Source: Bacteroidales bacterium (GTDB lineage: Bacteria > Bacteroidota > Bacteroidia > Bacteroidales > UBA12077). From it: 41,679 nucleotides of DNA. The translations under genes were made by a program, and so were the position numbers. The stretch lies in contig JAIORB010000051.1 in the NCBI GenBank assembly GCA_021108325.1, positions 1 to 41,679 of the forward strand, written 5' to 3'. Positions 18,193 to 27,073 of this stretch are shown in pieces (within the stretch, counting starts at the first letter, position 1; every line of letters begins with the position of its first letter). The notes beneath the pieces were generated by a model that was not told the origin of the DNA, did not search any database, and worked only from the letters and a program-made list of their open reading frames with translations.

Positions 18193-18947
18193 GGTGCTTT
18201 ATTATTTTCCCACAATTCATTTAATTGTATTTTGTCTCTTAATGTATCCATACATTTCCAAAAGTCATCATGCTTATATCCATAAACTTCACCATTTTTT
18301 GCTAGTTTTTCCAAGGGTTCTCTTTCAAAAATAGTATTATCATTTTCAAGATATTTAAATATTTCTGGCTCGCAAATAAAAAAACCTCCATTTATCCATA
18401 CGTTATCGCCTTTTGGTTTTTCAAAGAATCGCTCAATTTTATTTCCGGCAGTAATATCTAATGAGCCATACCTCCCTTCAGGTAATACAGAGGTTAAAGT
18501 GATGGTTTTATTATGTTTTAAATGGAATTCTTTTAATTTATTTAGATCAATATTTGCAACTCCATCACCATACGTTAACATGAATCTTTCATTGCCGATA
18601 AACTTTTCTATTCTTTTAATTCGACCTCCAGTCATCGTGTTTAATCCGGTATCAATTAAAGAAACTTTCCAAGGCTCACTTTTATTTGCATGAATATTCA
18701 CCTCATTTGTTACCAGATCTATTGTTACATCACTTTGGTGTAAAAAATAATTTGCAAAATATTCCTTAATAACATATCCTTTGTATCCTAATAATATTAT
18801 AAATTCATTATAACCATAATGAGAATATAATTTCATAATATGCCAAATTATAGGTTTACCACCTATTTTAACCATTGGCTTAGGTATCGTTTCTGTTTCT
18901 TCACTTAGTCGAGTACCAAAACCGCCTGCAAGTATTACAACTTTCAT
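18177..18947 (-). CDS. rfbF: Glucose-1-phosphate cytidylyltransferase
   Basis: A 256-residue nucleotidyltransferase making CDP-glucose from CTP and glucose 1-phosphate. The signature LAGGFGTRLSEETETIPKPM (6-25) and the downstream GGKPIIWHIMK and LTYGDGVA segments are those of RfbF. Length is normal. It is the first gene of the ten-gene stretch down to 8876, preceded by a 142-nt intergenic region with a candidate promoter, and it overlaps or abuts rfbG. Together they commit glucose 1-phosphate to the CDP-hexose pathway. Confidence 0.95.
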   Translation of the reverse strand: MKVVILAGGFGTRLSEETETIPKPMVKIGGKPIIWHIMKLYSHYGYNEFIILLGYKGYVIKEYFANYFLHQSDVTIDLVTNEVNIHANKSEPWKVSLIDTGLNTMTGGRIKRIEKFIGNERFMLTYGDGVANIDLNKLKEFHLKHNKTITLTSVLPEGRYGSLDITAGNKIERFFEKPKGDNVWINGGFFICEPEIFKYLENDNTIFEREPLEKLAKNGEVYGYKHDDFWKCMDTLRDKIQLNELWENNKAPWVVW

Positions 18948-18980
18948 AAACTGTAATTATATTGTTTTAATAATTCTATA

Positions 18981-18988
18981 CAAATATA
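18981..18988 (-). promoter_or_regulatory. Candidate promoter -7 box before rfbF
   Basis: The minus strand reads TATATTTG (fits TAnnTTTG), about 34 nt before the rfbF start. No convincing -33 element is seen. A short inverted repeat, TTCCC/GGGAA (about 19018-19037), lies further upstream in the same gap and could end the preceding transcript, but it lacks a T-run. Confidence 0.4.
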
Positions 18989-19089
18989 TCTTAATTTTTC
19001 TTTTTTATTTTCCTCCTATTTCCCATATTCTGGGGGAACACCATTTTTAAACATTTACTTTTATTTTTGCATACAAATAAATTCAATTA

Positions 19090-19935
19090 TTATTTTAATT
19101 CTGCAAACACAAAATCACGTTTTACAATTGTACTCTTATAATTTCTTTCTTGCAAAACATTGGCAATAATTGGTGCTACAGGTTTGTTATTTTTAGAATA
19201 TCTCGAAGCTATAGCAATGTGATTTGGTTTATAATTTGTTAATCCTTCCAATGCTTCTGGTTCAACTCCATTTAGCTGAACTAACATAAAATCAATATGC
19301 TTAATATTTTGTTCTTGTAAAATATTATCCAATGAATCAACTGGAATTTTTAATGAATCATTATTCTTATAATTTAGTTCAATACTGCCTGACTGACGAT
19401 CACCTTTTTTTCGATGAAAAATCATTTCATCTTTTTCTTTCCAAACACCTTTTGGAACAATTACTACATTGTCTAAATTATTCTCAGTAATATTTTTTCT
19501 AAGGATTTTTAGATTATCCGGCATAGGTTCAATGGCAATAACTTTTCCGTTTTTGCCAACTTTTTCAGAAAGATAAATAGTGTAATGGCCCATATAAGCA
19601 CCCATTTCTGCTATATAATCACCAGGTTTTGTTTTATAAAACAATTCTTTTCGTGGACCACCCAACTTTAATCCCCCTTCAAAATATCGTATTACAATGT
19701 CATTTGCTATCAGGAATGATTCAAAAGGTAATATTGATTTTAATTTAGTTGGTAATAGGTTATAATATTTTTTATCCTTTGGACAACTTATTAAACCATA
19801 AAAAACAGGTCCATTTTTTAACTTCACATAAGGTATTTCTTCAGAATCAACTCCTGCTTTTTCTATTTGAAGTTTAGATATTTTTCTGGTTAATTGAATC
19901 CTATTCCAAATATATTTTATATCAGATATTTTCAT
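19090..19935 (-). CDS. FkbM family SAM-dependent methyltransferase
   Basis: A 281-residue protein with an N-terminal extension of about 85 residues and an FkbM-type methyltransferase domain. The SAM loop reads AEMGAYMGHYT (109-119) followed by IAIEPMPDN (133-141). The conserved acidic motif that usually reads DxEGAE is here VQLNGVE (219-225), so both acids are replaced; this form seems to mark a subgroup. FkbM enzymes methylate hydroxyls on sugars and polyketides, so a glycan O-methyltransferase is likely. It overlaps the upstream gene by 4 nt and is the last gene of the upstream glycan block. Confidence 0.83.
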   Translation of the reverse strand: MKISDIKYIWNRIQLTRKISKLQIEKAGVDSEEIPYVKLKNGPVFYGLISCPKDKKYYNLLPTKLKSILPFESFLIANDIVIRYFEGGLKLGGPRKELFYKTKPGDYIAEMGAYMGHYTIYLSEKVGKNGKVIAIEPMPDNLKILRKNITENNLDNVVIVPKGVWKEKDEMIFHRKKGDRQSGSIELNYKNNDSLKIPVDSLDNILQEQNIKHIDFMLVQLNGVEPEALEGLTNYKPNHIAIASRYSKNNKPVAPIIANVLQERNYKSTIVKRDFVFAELK

Positions 19936-21128
19936 TTATTATAATCTTTATTTTCCATTAAAAAGGACAAAGCCCTAAGCATCCATGACTCGGACCAGCG
20001 AATATAAGGTGTTTTATCTATTCTACCATTTTTATAGATTCTAAAATAGAAATAACCTTTTTTATCCATCATATTTGTTATAGTCCAATCAGCAATATTA
20101 TGAACGATTTTTGTTAACTCAGGAACTCTTGATTTTATTTCTCCTAAAGTAATTATTGCTTGTGCGCAGCTTTGTATATCAATCGGGTAAATAGATTTGT
20201 GAGTCATTTTAGCAATTTTATCATCTTCAAAAAGATTATCGATATAGAATTTAAGGCCTTTATCTAAAGCAGAATCAGAATTGAATTCATTTCCTAAATA
20301 TCTTTTTATTACTTCAAGAGATTCCAATACAAACCCGGTATGATAGTTATCAATTTTACCAATAATCTTGTCCGGTGGAGCCCAATAAAACCATGAACCA
20401 TCATCGTTTTGATGTTTAAGGGTGAAATTCATTGCTTTGAGTCCGAATTCTTTGAATTTTTGAGTTTTTGAATGTTCCCAGGTTCTAATTAATACTGCGG
20501 CAACTAGAATACTTGCATTGTGGATATTATAATTATCTATGCTTGTATAACTAAAACAAATGAATCCATCTTCATCTTCTTTCCAATGCAAATCTTCAAT
20601 AAAAAAATTACATGATTCGACAGCAATTTGCAGGTACTCTTTATCTTTAAAAATTTCGTAAGCATCAAGAAAAGCATTCGCCGCTTGCGAAGTAACTGTA
20701 GCTCTTGGCGTATGTGCAGGAATAAGTTTTCTCGAATACCAATTATAAGGTTGTCCCCAGCAATATTTATTGTAACCTGGCGATGAATTTTGCTTTAACC
20801 AATCTAAAGCTTCAAGGGCTTTTTTTAATGAAGTTTCGTTATTTGATTTTTTATAATCTGCAAGATAAGCTCTGGCTAATACAGCTTGGCCTTGTGGATA
20901 TATTTTCTTTTTTACATTAAAAATTTCACGAAGAAAATTAGTATAATTTTCTGCCAGAATGATTGCTGGTGCAGTTAAAATTTTGGTGATTTTTGATTTT
21001 TGACTTAGATTTATAATCCAAATATAGATTGGGCGGGTTTTAATATCAGAAATATCATAACTATAAGATCCATTCTGATCTATCCAATTGTCGAGTTGTT
21101 TATATGTAGAATTAATTAATGATTCCAT
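19932..21128 (-). CDS. Alpha/alpha-barrel (six-hairpin glycosidase-like) protein
   Basis: A 398-residue protein of repeated helical hairpins (for example ARAYLADYKKSNNE, AANAFLDAYEIFKDKEYL, ASILVAAVLIRTWEHS, HQNDDGSWFYWAPPD), the pattern of an alpha/alpha toroid as in unsaturated glucuronyl hydrolases, cellobiose epimerases and related folds. No signal peptide is visible. I cannot name the reaction. A role in processing or sensing a glycan intermediate is inferred only from its place between a sulfotransferase (directly adjacent, no gap) and an FkbM methyltransferase (4-nt overlap). Proteins of this sort are sometimes annotated with unrelated enzyme names, which I would not trust. Confidence 0.72.
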   Translation of the reverse strand: MESLINSTYKQLDNWIDQNGSYSYDISDIKTRPIYIWIINLSQKSKITKILTAPAIILAENYTNFLREIFNVKKKIYPQGQAVLARAYLADYKKSNNETSLKKALEALDWLKQNSSPGYNKYCWGQPYNWYSRKLIPAHTPRATVTSQAANAFLDAYEIFKDKEYLQIAVESCNFFIEDLHWKEDEDGFICFSYTSIDNYNIHNASILVAAVLIRTWEHSKTQKFKEFGLKAMNFTLKHQNDDGSWFYWAPPDKIIGKIDNYHTGFVLESLEVIKRYLGNEFNSDSALDKGLKFYIDNLFEDDKIAKMTHKSIYPIDIQSCAQAIITLGEIKSRVPELTKIVHNIADWTITNMMDKKGYFYFRIYKNGRIDKTPYIRWSESWMLRALSFLMENKDYNK

Positions 21129-22013
21129 TTAAAGCTTATAACCATATTTTATTGCTAGTGCAGAGCATGTTTTTTTAAGAATATCTTTTTGTTCATCATC
21201 CCAGTTTTCATATTTGGCAAAAGAACCTTGTTTTTGAATATTCGATTTTTTAGTTAATGATTTTGAAATTATTGACTGTGAAATCTCAATATCAAGAAAT
21301 TTTAAAAGAGATTTTACACTTTCTTCAGTTAAATTATTAAAATTAAAATCAACACAATTTTCAGGATGGTTCTTTTTGAATTTTTCTATAAACACATTAG
21401 TTTCGTTCCACAGCCATGATACCCTTCCCAATTGATTTAAGCTTTTCCAATTTTCACTTTGAGTTTCAATAACAGGAGTTATCCTTTTGATATCGTCACA
21501 ATTATCAGCGGTAAAATAATTTCTTCTAATTCCTGATCTTACAAATTCTCCGGGGTGTCTGTAAAGGTGAACAAATTTAGCATCGGGGAAAAGTTCAATT
21601 AGAATAGGGGCGAAAAATGTAATGTAATTATTTGTTTCAATGTATCTTTTATTTGTTTTATAAGAATATCGCAAAAACTGTTCGCGTCCTGCAAAAAAGA
21701 TTTCCTTTAAAAGTTTATTTTCAGAAACAGGAATATTCTCAGTAGTATTTAATATTTCATAAGCTAATTTGCTTTGAACTGCTAAATTTGGAGCTGGACT
21801 GTGTAATACCATTAATGATTTATTATAATTTAATAAATCAGAAAACCATTTTGTCCCACATCTGCCTGTCGAAAGAAAAAATATTGGTGATTTAATATAT
21901 TTATTTAGTTCTGATCTTAACTCAAAAACAGTTACTCGTTTTTTGGATTTACCCAGCTTAAATCGCCAGTAAATATCGTCTAAAGAAATATTTGTAAATT
22001 CTTTTAAATTCAT
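21129..22013 (-). CDS. PAPS-dependent sulfotransferase
   Basis: A 294-residue sulfotransferase-fold protein. The 5'-phosphosulfate loop reads FLSTGRCGTKWFSDLL (46-61), and the 3'-phosphate site is Arg152 to Ser160 in HLYRHPGEFVRSGIRR, with the standard Arg-x7-Ser spacing. It should transfer sulfate from PAPS to a hydroxyl or amine, here most likely on a sugar of the surface glycan. It sits 11 nt after a GT4 gene. No PAPS synthesis genes are in the window. Confidence 0.87.
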   Translation of the reverse strand: MNLKEFTNISLDDIYWRFKLGKSKKRVTVFELRSELNKYIKSPIFFLSTGRCGTKWFSDLLNYNKSLMVLHSPAPNLAVQSKLAYEILNTTENIPVSENKLLKEIFFAGREQFLRYSYKTNKRYIETNNYITFFAPILIELFPDAKFVHLYRHPGEFVRSGIRRNYFTADNCDDIKRITPVIETQSENWKSLNQLGRVSWLWNETNVFIEKFKKNHPENCVDFNFNNLTEESVKSLLKFLDIEISQSIISKSLTKKSNIQKQGSFAKYENWDDEQKDILKKTCSALAIKYGYKL

Positions 22014-22024
22014 TACATGTTAGT

Positions 22025-23215
22025 TTATAAATACAAATTAAGTAAATTCTTTCCTGCAATTTGTGTATTATATTTTTCTTCGACAGCTTTTTTCCCGTTT
22101 TTCCCCATTTCTTCTCTAATCTTAGAGTCTTGGTAAAGAGTTTTTATCTTTTCTTCAAGATCATTAGAATCACCACTTTTAAATACCAAACCACAGTTTT
22201 CATCATTTACAATTTTTGCCTGTGGTTTACAATCAGAGACAATTAAGGGCCGTTCAAAAAGCATGTACTGAAATACTTTGTTTGCAACACCCGATTCATG
22301 CTGATCATTCTTTACTATTGGCGATAAACAAATATCACTTATTGAAATATATGAAGGCAAATAGCTGATGTCTTTCCATGCATAATGTATGATATTATTC
22401 TCGATTTTTGGATCCGTAATTGTTTCATAAAATCTATTCCTTTCAACTTTATCAACTGGTCCAATCAACAGTAGGTTTATGTTAGAGTATGTTTTGTTAA
22501 GTTCTTTTAACGCTTCAATTACAGTATATATACCTCTTCTTTCTGATATTACACCAAAATAGAACAGAATGAAGTCCTTTTGTTTTGCTAATATATTGTT
22601 ATCAATTTTATAATCTTTAAATTCATTTAAATCCGGAACATTTGGGTAAGTAATAAACTGCTCTTTTTTCAGAAACGAATATTTTATTAATAGATCATCT
22701 CTAAATGACTCACTTAATACAATGATGTTTTTTGGATAATTTAAATATTTTTTTTCCAGCTTTTCCCATTTTAATGGATGAATTAGAAATCTAAAAGGAA
22801 GTTTATACATCCACTTATAACCCTTTGTTGCTGCTGGGTAGTTCTCGTGTAAATCAAGTGTAAAATTCATATTAGTATGCCTTGTTGCATAATAGGCAGC
22901 TTTAGACATGTATAAATCATGAACATGCAAAACATTAATATTATATTCTATAATGAATTTTTTGATATAATATTTCCAAAAGAGATTATATAATTCAAAA
23001 GAGTTATTAAATGCAAAAAGAATATTTCGAATTTTCTGGTTAATTTTTATTCTTGATATTTGAATCCCCCAAAGGGTTTCTTTATTTGCATATTCCCCAT
23101 AATTAAAGCAAAGCACAAAAACATTAAAGCCGTTTTCTGATAAAATTCTACATTCGTTTAAAACCCTCACATCACCATAAAGTTTACTGTCTATAACAAC
23201 ACCAATGTTTCTCAT
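22025..23215 (-). CDS. Glycosyltransferase family 4
   Basis: A 396-residue GT-B glycosyltransferase. The N-terminal half shows the Rossmann pattern and VLHVHDLYMSKAAYYATR plus DLHENYPA; the C-terminal half has FYFGVISERRGIYTVIEAL and the nucleotide-sugar site ESGVANKVFQYMLFERPLIVSD. It looks intact, and its donor is unknown. It is the first gene of the minus-strand glycan cluster and carries its own promoter. It is divergent from the YfhO-like gene across 139 nt. Confidence 0.9.
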   Translation of the reverse strand: MRNIGVVIDSKLYGDVRVLNECRILSENGFNVFVLCFNYGEYANKETLWGIQISRIKINQKIRNILFAFNNSFELYNLFWKYYIKKFIIEYNINVLHVHDLYMSKAAYYATRHTNMNFTLDLHENYPAATKGYKWMYKLPFRFLIHPLKWEKLEKKYLNYPKNIIVLSESFRDDLLIKYSFLKKEQFITYPNVPDLNEFKDYKIDNNILAKQKDFILFYFGVISERRGIYTVIEALKELNKTYSNINLLLIGPVDKVERNRFYETITDPKIENNIIHYAWKDISYLPSYISISDICLSPIVKNDQHESGVANKVFQYMLFERPLIVSDCKPQAKIVNDENCGLVFKSGDSNDLEEKIKTLYQDSKIREEMGKNGKKAVEEKYNTQIAGKNLLNLYL

Positions 23216-23235
23216 TCTGTTTACTTTTTAATACT

Positions 23236-23271
23236 CAAAAATACTAAGAAAAATGAATGTATTGACTCAAA
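23236..23271 (-). promoter_or_regulatory. Promoter of the glycan cluster
   Basis: On the minus strand TTTG (23268-23271) is followed after 24 nt by TATTTTTG (23236-23243), matching the Bacteroidota -33/-7 pattern with slightly long spacing. The predicted leader before the GT4 start is about 15 nt. Confidence 0.5.
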
Positions 23272-23354
23272 TAAAATAATTTTAAAAATTCTACAATATT
23301 TATGCTATTTTTAGAGTTTAACTTTAATATACAAATTATAAAGATTAATACACT

Positions 23355-25820
23355 ATGAATAAGCAATTTATACAAAAAATAACACCTCACTTAACAGCAG
23401 TTATTATTTTCTTAATAATAAGTGCAATTTACTTTTCCCCACAATTAAAGGGCGACAAGCTTCACCAGGGTGACCAATTACAATTTCAGGGAATGAGTAA
23501 AGAAATTAGAGATTTTCGAGAGGAAACAGGGGAAGAAGCTTTATGGACAAATTCGATGTTTGGTGGAATGCCAGCCTATCAAATTTCAGTTAAAAATATC
23601 AATGTAGTAAAATACTTGAAGGATTTAATTCTCAGAATAATTCCACGACCAATTGGATATATGTTTTTCCTTATGATTGGTTTTTACATTTTGCTTTTAT
23701 GTTTTAATGTTAATCCATGGTTGGCAATAATTGGTGGTATTGCATTTGGATTGTCGTCATTAAATATTCTTTACCTTGGCGCAGGACATAATGCAAAGAT
23801 TCATGCTATTTCTTTCATCCCACCAATTATTGGAAGTATTTTTTATGCGTATAGGAAAAATTTTGTAATTGGGGCTGCCTTATTAAGTCTGTTTGTGTGC
23901 TTGCATTTATCTGCAAATCATTTCCAAATGACCTACTATTTGCTCTATTTAATTTTTGCTATTGTTTTAGTCGAATTTTATAATTTTCTTAAAAATGGCT
24001 TGTTGCCAAAGTTTGTTAAAATCTCTTCAGTTTTATTGATGGCCGGAATACTAGGTGCATTGCCAATTTTTTCAAATTTACTTCTGACATACGAATACAG
24101 TAAATATACTACACGTGGCAATTCTGAACTAACTATTTCTGCTGAAGAAAGTACGATAAAAGAAGTGAAAAATGATGCATTAGACAGCAAATATATAAAA
24201 CAATACAGCCTTGGTTATGGCGAAGTTTGGTCTTTGGTAATTCCCGATGTTAAAGGTGGTAAAATGAATTATCTAGGCAATAATGAAGAGATCATGGATA
24301 ATGTCAGTCCAAACTATAAGAATACTGTGGCTCAGCAGGCTTCTTATTGGGGAGAACAGCTTAGTTCGGGGGGTGCATTTTATTTTGGAGCAAGTATCTT
24401 TTTATTATTTGTACTAGGCATGTTTCTCGTAAAAGATAAAATTAAATGGGCATTATTCGCTGTTTCTTTGTTGGCCATAATATTATCATGGAAATATGGC
24501 AGTTTAGTTGATTGGTTCATAGAGCATGTGCCTCTTTATGATAAGTTTCGGGATACTAAAATGATGTTGATCCTTGTTCAGTTATCATTTCCTCTTCTTG
24601 GATTTTTATTCTTAAACAAACTTTTGAAAAATGAAATTAATAAAAAACAATTCATATATGTTTCATTGAGTGTAACCGGGATTCTTTTGTTCTTCTATAT
24701 TATGCCTTCTGTTTGGTTTGGTTTTTTCAATAATGCCGAGTTGGTTCAATTTGACAAGCTATTAGAAAATTATAAAAACAATCCTAATGCTTTAATGCAG
24801 ATAAGAGATTTGAAAGATGAAATTGTAAATGCCAGAATAGGAATTTTTAAAAAAGATTGTCTTAGAAGTTTATTTTTTGTTTCTGCTACAGCTTTTATTA
24901 TTTATCTATTTATTATAAAAAAGATTAAGATAAATGCATTTCTAATAATTTTGGGAACCTTGATTTTGATAGATTTATGGGGAGTTGATAAACGATATTT
25001 AAACGACGATAACTTTGTAAGTAAACGACAAGCACGTGAACCTTTTCAAATGACACAGGCAGATAAATATATTCTTCAGGATAAAGATCCTAATTTTAGG
25101 GTATATAACTTGACCCTTAATGCATTTAGTGATGCAAGCACATCGTACTTTCACAAATCGATTGGAGGTTATCATGGAGCAAAATTAAAGCGCTATCAGG
25201 AATTAATTGAGCATCAGATTGCGAAAAATAATATGGATGTTTTAAATATGCTTAACACGAAATATCTCATAGTTCCTGATAATAATCGACAGCCGGTTGC
25301 TCAGTATAATCCGGAATATTTAGGTAATGCTTGGTTTGTTGAGGATTATAGAATTGTGCCAAATGCCGATGCTGAAATACAAGCATTAAGTAAGTTTAAT
25401 CCTTCTCATGAAGTGATTATTGACGCTCGATTTGAAGAATATGTTCAGGGGAAAAGTTTTACAAAGGATACCATATCTTTCATTAAACTTGATTCTTATA
25501 AACCGAATCATTTGGTTTATTCTACTAACTGTAATGAGGAAGAGTTGGTAGTTTTCTCGGAAATTTATTATCCTAAAGGGTGGAATGTATTTATTGATGG
25601 ACAGCATACTGATCATTTCAGGGTAAATTATGTTTTAAGAGCTATGGTTATTCCCGAGGGAAATCATATAATTGAATTCAAGTTTGAACCAAAATCATAT
25701 TATTTAGGAAATAAAGTTTCTTTAGTGAGTTCAATAATATTACTTATGTTTTTGGCTATTATTTTAGGTCGGGAAATATTAGAGTTTTACAGAAAAAATA
25801 AAGAAGAAATAATCTCGTAA
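23355..25820 (+). CDS. YfhO family membrane protein
   Basis: An 821-residue multi-spanning membrane protein. A first helix (about 13-28) precedes a periplasmic segment, followed by many hydrophobic helices up to about residue 540, a soluble region of about 250 residues, and a final helix near 795-812. The conserved early region with LWTNSMFGGMPAYQIS matches the YfhO family of GT-C-fold proteins. Such proteins are thought to transfer sugars from lipid carriers to cell-wall or membrane acceptors; in Bacteroidota the substrate is unknown. It lies between the glycan cluster and the ftsX operon. Confidence 0.85.
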   Translation: MNKQFIQKITPHLTAVIIFLIISAIYFSPQLKGDKLHQGDQLQFQGMSKEIRDFREETGEEALWTNSMFGGMPAYQISVKNINVVKYLKDLILRIIPRPIGYMFFLMIGFYILLLCFNVNPWLAIIGGIAFGLSSLNILYLGAGHNAKIHAISFIPPIIGSIFYAYRKNFVIGAALLSLFVCLHLSANHFQMTYYLLYLIFAIVLVEFYNFLKNGLLPKFVKISSVLLMAGILGALPIFSNLLLTYEYSKYTTRGNSELTISAEESTIKEVKNDALDSKYIKQYSLGYGEVWSLVIPDVKGGKMNYLGNNEEIMDNVSPNYKNTVAQQASYWGEQLSSGGAFYFGASIFLLFVLGMFLVKDKIKWALFAVSLLAIILSWKYGSLVDWFIEHVPLYDKFRDTKMMLILVQLSFPLLGFLFLNKLLKNEINKKQFIYVSLSVTGILLFFYIMPSVWFGFFNNAELVQFDKLLENYKNNPNALMQIRDLKDEIVNARIGIFKKDCLRSLFFVSATAFIIYLFIIKKIKINAFLIILGTLILIDLWGVDKRYLNDDNFVSKRQAREPFQMTQADKYILQDKDPNFRVYNLTLNAFSDASTSYFHKSIGGYHGAKLKRYQELIEHQIAKNNMDVLNMLNTKYLIVPDNNRQPVAQYNPEYLGNAWFVEDYRIVPNADAEIQALSKFNPSHEVIIDARFEEYVQGKSFTKDTISFIKLDSYKPNHLVYSTNCNEEELVVFSEIYYPKGWNVFIDGQHTDHFRVNYVLRAMVIPEGNHIIEFKFEPKSYYLGNKVSLVSSIILLMFLAIILGREILEFYRKNKEEIIS

Positions 25821-25870
25821 TTAAGATTTACGTTTATTAGAGATTGCCTTAAGAGACAATTATTTATTTG

Positions 25871-25878
25871 TATCTTTG
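25871..25878 (+). promoter_or_regulatory. Promoter -7 box of ftsX operon
   Basis: TATCTTTG followed by CA matches TAnnTTTG and lies about 20 nt before the ftsX start. A TTG at about 25844-25846 may serve as the -33 element with a long spacing of 24 nt. Confidence 0.55.
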
Positions 25879-25898
25879 CACGATTATTTTAAACCCTT

Positions 25899-26777
25899 AT
25901 GAGTAAAAAAGAAGCAAACATAACCAGACGCAGATTAAGGAGTTCTTATGTAACATCCATAATTAGTATTTCTTTGGTTTTGTTTATGTTAGGAATGTTG
26001 GGTTTGTTGGTTTTAAATGCAAAGCGTTTGTCCGATTATGTAAAAGAGAACATTGGTTTTTCAGTAATCTTAAAAGAAAATATAAAGGAAGTTGACATAA
26101 TCTTATTACAGAAAAGTCTTGATGCTTCTGAATATGTTAAATCAACGAAATATATTACAAAAGAAGAAGCGGCCGAGGAACTTAAACAGGATTTGGGAGA
26201 AGATTTTATTGAGTTTTTAGGGTTTAATCCCTTATTAGCTTCTATTGAAGTTCATTTATATGCAAACTATGCAAATACAGATAGTATTAAATTAATTGAA
26301 AAAGATTTTCAACAATACGAACAAATAAAAGAAGTTTTTTACCAAAAATCATTGGTTACTTTAGTCAATGAAAATATTCGAAAAATAAGTCTGATTATTT
26401 TAGTTTTTAGTGGATTGTTATCATTAGTTGCAATTACATTAATTAACAGCACAATTCGATTGTCAGTTTATTCAAAACGATTTATTATTAATACAATGCA
26501 ATTGGTTGGAGCTACCCGTGGGTTTATTCGCAGGCCATTTTTGTATCGAAGTGCCGGAAATGGAATATTTGCTGCTGTATTGGCAATGGGATTTTTAGCA
26601 GGGATATTATATGCTGCTCAACAAGAATTCAGTGAGATTATTAGTTTTAAAGATATCGAAATTATAGGAATACTTTTTCTTAGTGTTCTTTTGTTTGGTA
26701 TTATAATTAACTGGATATCTACATTTCTTGCAGTATCTAAGTATCTAAGAATGAAAGTTGATAAATTATATTATTAA
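25899..26777 (+). CDS. ftsX: Cell division protein FtsX
   Basis: A 292-residue permease-like protein that, with the ATPase FtsE, transmits a signal across the inner membrane to activate cell-wall hydrolases during division. It has a basic cytoplasmic N-terminus, a first helix (about 21-43), an extracytoplasmic domain of about 120 residues, and three further helices (about 160-185, 215-240, 255-280). FtsE is not adjacent, which is usual in Bacteroidota. It heads an operon with a DUF3098 gene (16-nt gap), uppP, truB and probably queA. Confidence 0.9.
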   Translation: MSKKEANITRRRLRSSYVTSIISISLVLFMLGMLGLLVLNAKRLSDYVKENIGFSVILKENIKEVDIILLQKSLDASEYVKSTKYITKEEAAEELKQDLGEDFIEFLGFNPLLASIEVHLYANYANTDSIKLIEKDFQQYEQIKEVFYQKSLVTLVNENIRKISLIILVFSGLLSLVAITLINSTIRLSVYSKRFIINTMQLVGATRGFIRRPFLYRSAGNGIFAAVLAMGFLAGILYAAQQEFSEIISFKDIEIIGILFLSVLLFGIIINWISTFLAVSKYLRMKVDKLYY

Positions 26778-26793
26778 TTAAAATATTGATCAA

Positions 26794-27057
26794 ATGTCAA
26801 AGAAAAATAAACCGGAAGAAAAGAAAGTAGAATTTGCTCTTGGAAGAGAAAATTATATTCTTTTAATTATTGGTTTTGCCATTATTATATTTGGTTTCAT
26901 TCTTATGATTGGTGGGAAGGCAGAAAACCCAAATGAATTCAATGAGGAAATTTTTAGCTTCAGGCGTATTACTCTCGCTCCGATTATTGTTCTTTTCGGC
27001 TTTCTTTTTGAGATTTATGCCATAATGAAAAAGCCTAAAGAAATCGAAGAAAAATAA
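26794..27057 (+). CDS. DUF3098 family small membrane protein
   Basis: An 87-residue protein with two hydrophobic helices (about 24-42 and 66-82) and charged ends, matching DUF3098, a family found between ftsX and uppP in Bacteroidota. The function is unknown. Its fixed place suggests a link to cell division or undecaprenyl recycling. Confidence 0.85.
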   Translation: MSKKNKPEEKKVEFALGRENYILLIIGFAIIIFGFILMIGGKAENPNEFNEEIFSFRRITLAPIIVLFGFLFEIYAIMKKPKEIEEK

Positions 27058-27073
27058 ATTTTAATTAGATTTT

